64,000 nt of DNA from Microbulbifer pacificus. GTDB lineage: Bacteria; Pseudomonadota; Gammaproteobacteria; Pseudomonadales; Cellvibrionaceae. The DNA lies in the NCBI RefSeq assembly GCF_033723955.1, contig NZ_CP137555.1, positions 248,001 through 312,000 of the forward strand. Direction: 5' to 3'. The translations under genes and the position numbers were made by a program. Position 1 is the stretch's first letter. Each line of letters opens with the position of its first letter. The notes below the pieces were generated by a model, which saw only the letters and a program-made list of their open reading frames with translations, was not told the DNA's origin and made no database searches. Shown one piece after another: positions 51,672 to 57,807 of this stretch.

Positions 51672-52040
51672 TTAACCGGGATGGAGCAGCCATTCCAGCG
51701 CGAATTCGCTGTCTTTTGCGGGAAACGGACGCACTTCTGCGGCGACAAAATGGTTCAGGATCTGCGGCATAAAACCGAGCAGAGTGCTGTCGGAGAGCAC
51801 CGCGATGCGGTGCAGGTGGCGATGCTGGTTGCGGGTAAAAACGCAGTGTGAAACCAGTGCAGCGAAATTCTGCCAGCCGTGAACGTGGCGCGCGTCGATC
51901 AGCATGCCCTGCAGGTAACCGTGCTGGCAGATAACCGGATCCACCTGCGCAGCAAGTGCACGAAACTCGGCGGGTTTCAATTCCGCGACCGGTCGTATTT
52001 CCAGAATATCGTGGTCGTGATGCCAGCTGTGCTCGATCAT
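51672..52040 (-). CDS. SpoIIAA-like STAS-fold protein
   Basis: A 122-aa soluble protein of the SpoIIAA-like (PF11964) type. Visible pattern: [26 protein letters not shown], then [33 protein letters not shown], and [29 protein letters not shown] at the C-terminus. Such proteins have an anti-anti-sigma-like fold but no proven role. It is upstream of rsmJ on one transcript. Function unknown. Confidence 0.82.
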   Translation of the reverse strand: MIEHSWHHDHDILEIRPVAELKPAEFRALAAQVDPVICQHGYLQGMLIDARHVHGWQNFAALVSHCVFTRNQHRHLHRIAVLSDSTLLGFMPQILNHFVAAEVRPFPAKDSEFALEWLLHPG

Positions 52041-52102
52041 CGGCGCTCAGGATTTCGTTACTACTCCCTCAAGCCTAGAAAAGAATGGCGGGCGCGGAAA
52101 GA

Positions 52103-52131
52103 AAAAGGCCGCGAGCAAATCGCGGCCTTTT
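52103..52131. terminator. Terminator between the LEA-like gene and SpoIIAA-like gene
   Basis: An 11-bp stem AAAAGGCCGCG/CGCGGCCTTTT with a 7-base loop. On the minus strand it follows the gene at 52198-52629 by 66 bases and ends in a T5 tract. Confidence 0.8.
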
Positions 52132-52197
52132 CGATTTTCAGCAGTGGTTGCGGCCCGCTACACATTTATCGCGCCGGCCACGGAGAGGATTTCGCGT

Positions 52198-52629
52198 TTA
52201 CTGCTGGGGCTCCTCCTCGGTTTTGTCTTCACCGCGGAGCTTGTCCATGGCGTCTTCGGCGGCGTCTTTGGTCGCTTCACCAGCATCCTTGATCGCTTCA
52301 CCGGCATCCTCGGCGGCACCCTTGATGACGTCACCGGTATCTTCCGCAGCATCTTTGATTACTTCTCCCGCTTTCTCGGCTTCGTTTCTCAAACTGTCGG
52401 AAGTCTGCGGTTCGTCGGTGATGGGCGCCACATCGTCATCATCCTGTGGCATGGTGGGCTCGGTATCCATTGTCGGCGGCGTTGAGGAGTCCGGCATCGG
52501 TGTGGTGCTTTCAGCCGGGGGCTTTTCCAGTTTGTCGTAGTCGCCGTCTACGGTGTGGTCCGATTTCTTCGCCATGAAATAGCCGATGATCAGCAGCAGA
52601 ATAATCAGTGGTAGCAGTAGTCTTTTCAT
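52198..52629 (-). CDS. Membrane-anchored protein with 11-residue amphipathic repeats
   Basis: A 143-aa protein with an N-terminal transmembrane helix (residues 3-20), a low-complexity Pro/Thr/Asp linker (about 30-75), and a C-terminal helix built of 11-residue repeats: AEKAGEVIKDA, AEDTGDVIKGA, AEDAGEAIKDA, a shortened GEATKDA, then AEDAMDKL. The pattern resembles late-embryogenesis-abundant and YtxH-like helices that lie along membranes or stabilise proteins under water stress. The DNA shows matching short tandem repeats. Function not known; desiccation or salt protection is an inference. The ribosome-binding site is weak. Confidence 0.78.
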   Translation of the reverse strand: MKRLLLPLIILLLIIGYFMAKKSDHTVDGDYDKLEKPPAESTTPMPDSSTPPTMDTEPTMPQDDDDVAPITDEPQTSDSLRNEAEKAGEVIKDAAEDTGDVIKGAAEDAGEAIKDAGEATKDAAEDAMDKLRGEDKTEEEPQQ

Positions 52630-52948
52630 ATACCCAATGACCCCTGGTCGGTTGTGCAGGATTCAGAACGAGTTGGGCAAACACATACCCTTTGCGTCGA
52701 ATAACGCGATACCACTTTGCCCTGTCGTTACCGATCGGCGCCACAACGGAATTCGCAGAATACGCGATAGCGGAAGAAGTCGACGCCAATACTGGTAAGA
52801 ATAATCTTCAATTGCTGCACTTCAAGGAACATTGTTCCCGGAAATAAGTATTAATTGCTATTAAGCGCTATGGGGTTATTTGGGACTGATCTATCCGAAA
52901 CCGGGATCCCTTGTGCGGGCTGTGGGCTGGGCCGCGCAGATTGCAGCA
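52630..52948. other. Intergenic region, nothing recognised
   Basis: 319 bases between two minus-strand genes. The end nearest 52800-52870 is AT-rich and may hold the promoter for the gene at 52198-52629. I see no convincing reading frame, terminator, RNA gene or repeat. Confidence 0.4.
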
Positions 52949-53488
52949 TTACCCCTGCCCGTAGCGATCCAGCTGCACCAGCAAATTGCCCGCCTCGGCA
53001 CCGGCAACCGCCGCCTCACAGCTCGCCAGTTGCAAGCGCCCCTCGGCATCGGTTTGCGCAAAAATCAGGTACTGCTCACCCTGGTGGAGCTTTTCATCAC
53101 AGGCATCCAGGGTCAGCCGGAACGCCAGCAGCCTGGCGGACTCCCCCTTCCACACTTTTTCCGCCACGCCGGAATAGACATAGCCGAGTATCGCCATCAT
53201 CCCCGGCTCTGACAGAGCATGGTCGATCATCCGGTGCACACCGGTGATGCGGACTTTCGCCACCAGCTCGGCCTCGGCAATTCGCAGGGACAGGGCTTCA
53301 TCCAGCGCCAGGGTGTCGCCGCTGTCCTGCGGTGCTTCGATCGCGGCGGCGCGGACTTCGGGATTGCCCGTTTGCAGCGCGGCGTCGGAAATACGCTCGC
53401 CGACACAGCCGGTGGCGATCATCGCAACCGCCAGAAAGGTGGACCCGCGCGCTGCGCAGGTGAGTGAATTTCTGACTGGATCGTTCAA
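52949..53488 (-). CDS. Lipoprotein with TIMP/netrin-like features, hypothetical
   Basis: A 179-aa predicted lipoprotein; the signal ends in ATGC (Cys28). The central part has AEAELVAKVRITGVHR and VAEKVWKG, followed by LDACDEKLHQGEQYLIFAQTDAEGRLQLASCEAAV. The order V-x-VWKG ... C ... GEQYLIFA ... C is that of small bacterial NTR/TIMP-like proteins; the match is by eye only. The start is a TTG at 53488 with a GAGGGA site. It lies between the OmpA lipoprotein gene (upstream, minus strand, terminator between) and the LEA-like gene. Function unknown. Confidence 0.68.
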   Translation of the reverse strand: MNDPVRNSLTCAARGSTFLAVAMIATGCVGERISDAALQTGNPEVRAAAIEAPQDSGDTLALDEALSLRIAEAELVAKVRITGVHRMIDHALSEPGMMAILGYVYSGVAEKVWKGESARLLAFRLTLDACDEKLHQGEQYLIFAQTDAEGRLQLASCEAAVAGAEAGNLLVQLDRYGQG

Positions 53489-53542
53489 CGCGCGTCCCTC
53501 TTCTCGATCTCTTTCGTCTTCCCTGACGCAAAAATCAACAAT

Positions 53543-53570
53543 AAAAAAGGGCGCCGAAGCGCCCTCTTTT
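53543..53570 (-). terminator. Rho-independent terminator of the OmpA lipoprotein gene
   Basis: Stem GGGCGC-CGAA-GCGCCC; on the minus strand it is followed by T6 and begins 14 bases after the stop codon of the OmpA gene. Confidence 0.85.
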
Positions 53571-53577
53571 GTCTCTG

Positions 53578-54228
53578 TTACTGCAGCGGGAGCAGTTCCA
53601 GTTCCACGCGACGGTTGGCCTGGCGGCCAGCGTCGTTGTCGTTGCTCGCGATCGGGTAGCGCTCGCCATAGCCAACGGCCTGCACGCGACCGGCGGCGAC
53701 ACCGCGGGTGCTGAAGAAGTTGGCAACGGACTGGGCGCGACGCTCGCTCAGGGTCTGGTTGGTTACGTCAGAACCAGTGCTGTCGGTGTGGCCACTGACG
53801 CGGATTGCGGTCTTGTCGAACTCGTTCAGTACCAGAACCACGGAATCCAGAGTGTCGTAGAAATCGGTGCGGATGTCGTAGCCACTGGTCGGGAAGGTGA
53901 TGTTACCCGGCATGATCAGGCGGATATTGTCGCCTTCACGCTGAACACGTACACCAGTGCCTTCCAGCTTCTGGCGCAGTGCCATTTCCTGGCGATCCAT
54001 GTAGTAACCGACACCGCCGCCGATGGCTGCGCCACCGAGGGCACCGGTGATAGCGCCTTTCTTGCGATCGCTCTTGCTGGCAGTGGCTGCACCAATGATG
54101 GCACCGGCTACCGCACCAGCACCTGCGCCTTTGGCGGCATTGCTGGTTTTACTTTCCTGAGTGTAAGGATCCAGAGTGGTACAACCTACCAGTGAACCCA
54201 GGGCAAGAATTGCTACCCATTTTTTCAT
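53578..54228 (-). CDS. OmpA-family lipoprotein with glycine zipper
   Basis: A 216-aa outer-membrane lipoprotein of the YiaD type. The lipobox is LVGC (Cys16). A glycine-zipper segment (AAKGAGAGAVAGAIIGAATAS and GAITGALGGAAIGGGVGYYMD, about residues 31-78) is followed by an OmpA-C domain (about 105-214) with the peptidoglycan-binding Asp/Arg in VSGHTDSTGSDVTNQTLSERRAQSVANFF and GRQANRRVEL. It links the outer membrane to peptidoglycan. It is a single gene with its own terminator. Confidence 0.92.
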   Translation of the reverse strand: MKKWVAILALGSLVGCTTLDPYTQESKTSNAAKGAGAGAVAGAIIGAATASKSDRKKGAITGALGGAAIGGGVGYYMDRQEMALRQKLEGTGVRVQREGDNIRLIMPGNITFPTSGYDIRTDFYDTLDSVVLVLNEFDKTAIRVSGHTDSTGSDVTNQTLSERRAQSVANFFSTRGVAAGRVQAVGYGERYPIASNDNDAGRQANRRVELELLPLQ

Positions 54229-54920
54229 TTAAGCTTCTCCTAACGCTTTTACTGATCTCGGGTGAGAATACGGCTGTTGGATGCAGTATCGCTTCGGTTA
54301 TCTGACTGGAAGCTGAACCACATTCGCCTTGGGCACGAAGACTATGCGCAAAGTCCCTTTAGGTCTACTGCACAGATCTCAAATTTGACGTCTTCGAGAT
54401 TCCATTCCGCCCCGTCGCTCACAAACATGGTTTTCGTTTCCCCGGGAAACAATCGGCGGCGGTTAATCCGGTCGGCCGGTAATTTTCGTGTAATTTCGCG
54501 TAATGGGTTCTTCCACAGGATCTGTGGATAACTCTGTGCATGAAGCGGCAAAAGTAGACCCTGACCGGCGCCGTCTCTCGCCCCCAGCGATTTGCGCACT
54601 TTTTGGCCCCACGCTTTTACCCCTTAAAAATCAGTACTTTACGATAGATTCGACTTTTTCCGTACCAACTTGGCAGCTGGATACACGGCTACCCACAGGC
54701 TGTACCCACATGTGGAAAAAAACTTGTCAAGGCTTGACTGGGAGATAAGAACGTGAATTTTGAGAATTTCCAGAAACTCACGTGGAAAAACGCGCTGCGT
54801 GGCAAGGATACCCACCCGGGGTGACAATCTGGTGATGGCGGGCGTAATGGTGACCGGCAATCTGCCCGCCACCTTTGGGTGAAATGGCGGATAACGGTGG
54901 GGAGAGGTACAAGCCACTGC
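54229..54920. other. Long intergenic region with DnaA-box-like sites
   Basis: About 690 bases without a convincing gene. It holds one exact DnaA box (TGTGGATAA, 54523-54531), one single-mismatch box (TGTGGAAAA, 54711-54719) and weaker ones (CTACCCACA, 54689-54697; TTCCACAGG near 54511). The AT content is higher than that of nearby DNA. An 85-codon minus-strand frame (54342-54599) has no ribosome-binding site and no recognisable product. No dnaA, gyrB or gidA lies near, so this is not the usual origin setting. Confidence 0.4.
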
Positions 54921-55148
54921 TCAATAATGAGGCGGTTTTTCCTCGCCCGGCTTCAGTCCCTTTTGCATCTCATAGCTGAGGTCCTGGTACTTTTCAGCCA
55001 TATCCGAAAACCGCCCCACCAGCGCGCGCAGCTGCGCATCCTGTGCGGCGATCACATCATTGAGCTGGGTCAGGGTATCCTCCTGGAATGCCAGCCGGGT
55101 TTCCAGTTCGTCCACCCTCGCATTGAGGCGCGCTATTTCTTCGCTCAT
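54921..55148 (-). CDS. slyX: SlyX-family coiled-coil protein
   Basis: A 75-aa protein that is almost entirely coiled coil (EEIARLNARVDELETRLAFQEDTLTQLNDVIAAQDAQLRAL), ending in the SlyX-type tail EEKPPHY. Its function is unknown in any species. The ATG at 55148 is the family start; a longer frame to 55178 adds ten residues and is not supported. It follows the esterase-like gene by 30 bases and is likely co-transcribed with it. Confidence 0.9.
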   Translation of the reverse strand: MSEEIARLNARVDELETRLAFQEDTLTQLNDVIAAQDAQLRALVGRFSDMAEKYQDLSYEMQKGLKPGEEKPPHY

Positions 55149-55178
55149 GCTCGCTATCTCTTTCCGATCATTCGGCAT

Positions 55179-56324
55179 TTACAGCAAACGGTAGAGGCAT
55201 TGCATCAGCCCCACCGCACGCTGGTCCATAAACAGGCTCTGCCCCATACGCGACGTGACATAACCGAAACCCAACTCCTGCTGCGGATCGGCAAATCCGA
55301 TGCTGCCGCCGGCACCGGGGTGCCCGAAACCTGCGGGGCTGCCGAAGTACAGATCCTGCGCCTCGGCAGATTTGATAAAGCCACAGGCAAAGGCCACCTC
55401 GGCCTGCAGGATCGCGTCCTGACCGCGGCTCTGCTCCGCGGTAGAGGCCCGCAGCACGTCTGCCGGCAGCAGCGTCGGCTCCTCGCTCGCCAGGTCGCCA
55501 TAGATAGTCGCCAGGTCCCGCGCGCTGAAGTGCCCGTTGGCGGCCGGGATTAGCGCACCGCGCCACTGATCACCGTTAGTGCCCATCATCAGGGTGACGG
55601 GATTGGTAAATGCCGTGGCCACCGGGCCCTGGCGGTCCTCCTTAATGGAGCGGCCGATGGCGTTGTCACGCAGTTCAGGTAGCGGCTTTTTCAGCGGGCC
55701 CACATCGGCAATGCTCGCGGAGCGGTGGCCCACCGCTCCGAAGCCGCCGTCCAGTGCCAGCGGTTGCGCCACACCCTGGCGGTACAGTGACATGAGCGAC
55801 TGGCCGCTGGCCTTTTCGATCAGGCCACCCAGGGTCCAGCCGTACAGGAACGGTGCATAGCCCTGGCGCGATCCCGGTGTCCACCAGGGCTCGGTGACCG
55901 CCACCTGCTGCAATGCGGCATCCCAATCGTAGATCAGGTTGTCGGCGACCCTTTCCCGAAACGCGATCAGCCCGGAACGGTGGCACAGCAGCTGGCGGCC
56001 GGTAATTTCGCCCTTGCCCGCTGCGGCAAATTCCGGCCAATAGTGGGCCACCGGCAGGTCGAGGTCGAGCTTGCCCGCGGCAACCTGTTGCAGGGCTACC
56101 AGGGCGAGCACACCTTTAGAGCAGGAAAAAACGTTGGCGAGGGTGTCCTCCTCGAACGCCCGCGTACCATCGCGGTCCGCACTGCCGGCCCACAGGGAGG
56201 CAATAATCTCGCCCCGCTGTACCGCACAGAACGACGCCCCCACATCCCCGTGCTCGAGAAAGTTGCTGGCAAAGGCGTCGTACAGGGCTTCGAAGCCCGG
56301 TGCGCAGTATCCCTGAATATCCAT
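55179..56324 (-). CDS. Serine hydrolase, class C beta-lactamase fold (EstB-like)
   Basis: A 381-aa enzyme of the beta-lactamase/penicillin-binding fold. The catalytic SxxK is SCSKGV (about residues 68-73), the second motif Tyr is in RQGYAPFLYGWTLGGLI, and the third-motif equivalent is GHPGAGGSIGFADP. No signal peptide is seen, so it is probably a cytosolic family VIII esterase or a peptidase rather than a resistance enzyme. The frame is open to 56402 but the ATG at 56324 (MDIQGYCAPGFEALYDAFASNF) fits relatives. Upstream of slyX on the same strand. Confidence 0.88.
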   Translation of the reverse strand: MDIQGYCAPGFEALYDAFASNFLEHGDVGASFCAVQRGEIIASLWAGSADRDGTRAFEEDTLANVFSCSKGVLALVALQQVAAGKLDLDLPVAHYWPEFAAAGKGEITGRQLLCHRSGLIAFRERVADNLIYDWDAALQQVAVTEPWWTPGSRQGYAPFLYGWTLGGLIEKASGQSLMSLYRQGVAQPLALDGGFGAVGHRSASIADVGPLKKPLPELRDNAIGRSIKEDRQGPVATAFTNPVTLMMGTNGDQWRGALIPAANGHFSARDLATIYGDLASEEPTLLPADVLRASTAEQSRGQDAILQAEVAFACGFIKSAEAQDLYFGSPAGFGHPGAGGSIGFADPQQELGFGYVTSRMGQSLFMDQRAVGLMQCLYRLL

Positions 56325-56481
56325 AGGGCTAGGTCCGGTATCTGAGAGGTGGAGGCACACCGGGGGTAGCGCCCGCGGTGCTGCCGGTAAAACGGGGCGC
56401 AAGGATAGCGGATCACCGGGGGGCTGTTAAGGAACGTTTTTTGGCGGCCAGGTACAGGTGTAGCCAGCCAGGCGCGGGCAG

Positions 56482-57315
56482 TCAGTCGCCGTGGGTGGGT
56501 TCAAAATCCTCGAGTTTGTAGCCACAGTGCTTGCAGTACTCCGAGTCCGCATCATGACCGGCGCGGCCACAGTTGTGGCAGCGGGCCAGCTGCTTCTCCC
56601 GCCCCAGTTCATGGGCCAGCTCCGCAGTGACTATCCCGGTAGGCACGGCAATGATGGAGTAACCGATCAGCATGGTCATGGAGGCGATGGTCTGCCCCCA
56701 CGCCGTATGTGGGGTGATATCGCCAAAGCCCACCGTGGTGATGGTGACAATGGTCCAGTAGATACTTTTGGGAATACTGGTGAAGCCGTTTTTGGGTCCC
56801 TCGACAACAAACATCACGCTGCCAAAGATGATACACAGCACCAGTACACTGGCGTAGAACACCAGAATCCGCCGCCGCGCCTGCCACAGGGAACGCACCA
56901 GCAGGTTGGCATCGCTCAGGTAACGCACCAGTTTCAGGATCCGGAAGATGCGCAGCACCCGCAGCAACCGGATCACCATCAGGTAACTGGCGCCGGTGTA
57001 AATCAGCGCAAGGTAGCTCGGCAGGATCGCCAGCAGGTCGACAATGCCGTAAAAACTGAATATGTAGGAACGCCGATCCTGCGCGCAGTAAATGCGCGTC
57101 AGATACTCCACGGTAAACAGCGCGGTAAAAAACCATTCGAGGGCGAAGAAGATATCGCCGTAACGCACCCACCAGCTCTGCACCGATGCCAGCAGCACCA
57201 GGGCGACACTGAGCAGGATTGTCCAGATCAGCACAACGTCAAAATATTTACCCGCGGGGGTATCGGTTCCGAAGATGACTTCGTTCAGCCACTTGCGGGT
57301 TCCTGTCAGCGCCAT
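56482..57315 (-). CDS. Voltage-gated potassium channel with C-terminal zinc ribbon
   Basis: A six-transmembrane ion channel of 277 aa. Voltage-sensor helix S4 carries regular arginines/lysines (residues 116-131, RLLRVLRIFRILKLVR), and the pore has the K+ selectivity filter TTVGFGD (193-199). After the last helix a zinc ribbon follows: CHNC (246-249) and CKHC (261-264). It has no cyclic-nucleotide or RCK domain. A redox or zinc control of gating is a guess. Its promoter region faces the Sui1/YciH gene. Confidence 0.92.
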   Translation of the reverse strand: MALTGTRKWLNEVIFGTDTPAGKYFDVVLIWTILLSVALVLLASVQSWWVRYGDIFFALEWFFTALFTVEYLTRIYCAQDRRSYIFSFYGIVDLLAILPSYLALIYTGASYLMVIRLLRVLRIFRILKLVRYLSDANLLVRSLWQARRRILVFYASVLVLCIIFGSVMFVVEGPKNGFTSIPKSIYWTIVTITTVGFGDITPHTAWGQTIASMTMLIGYSIIAVPTGIVTAELAHELGREKQLARCHNCGRAGHDADSEYCKHCGYKLEDFEPTHGD

Positions 57316-57464
57316 TCCCTCGTTTCCTTATTGGCGGTAGCAAACGATGACATTCTAGCCGAACCAGCCCCTACTCTCTCAACCTTGTATACATGGGCCC
57401 TCTTTATCCAGCTCCCCCGCTTCGCTATCCTTGCCCGCCAATTATCGAAGTACGACCAACCCCC

Positions 57465-57788
57465 ATGAACGACAAAAACCGACTTGTCTATTCCACCGAT
57501 CGCGGCCGCATCAAAGAGGAGCCGCAGGCTGAGACGCGCCATCAGGGCGACGGCATTGTGCGCGTGCAGCGGGAAACCAAGGGCCGCAAGGGTAAAGGGG
57601 TGACCTGCGTGCGGGGCGTGGACGGTACCGACAGTGAACTCAAGCTACTGCTGGCAGAACTGAAGAAGCGCTGTGGCTGTGGCGGTGCGCTGAAGGATGG
57701 CGTGATCGAAATCCAGGGGGACAAGCGCGACGAGATCAAGGCGCTGCTTGAAGCCAAAAACTACAAGGTCAAACTGGCCGGGGGCTGA
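57465..57788 (+). CDS. yciH: Sui1/YciH (eIF1-like) translation factor
   Basis: A 107-aa protein of the SUI1 fold, a bacterial relative of eIF1 that can affect start-codon choice. Core segments are VRVQRETKGRKGKGVTCVRGVD, LKLLLAELKKRCGCGGALKDGVIEIQGDKRDEIKALLEAKNYKVKLAGG. The ATG at 57465 is used; the frame is open to 57393 but upstream sequence is Pro-rich and poor. The ribosome-binding site is not evident. It converges with the large pseudo-protease gene, 19 bases between stops. Confidence 0.92.
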   Translation: MNDKNRLVYSTDRGRIKEEPQAETRHQGDGIVRVQRETKGRKGKGVTCVRGVDGTDSELKLLLAELKKRCGCGGALKDGVIEIQGDKRDEIKALLEAKNYKVKLAGG

Positions 57789-57807
57789 ACCCCGGCCACA
57801 ATAAAAC

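Noticed and set aside
54342..54599. 85-codon minus-strand frame in the long gap before slyX
   Set aside because: No ribosome-binding site at the first start, no recognisable product, Arg/Leu-rich start; only a 28-residue inner part looks protein-like. Not enough to call a gene.
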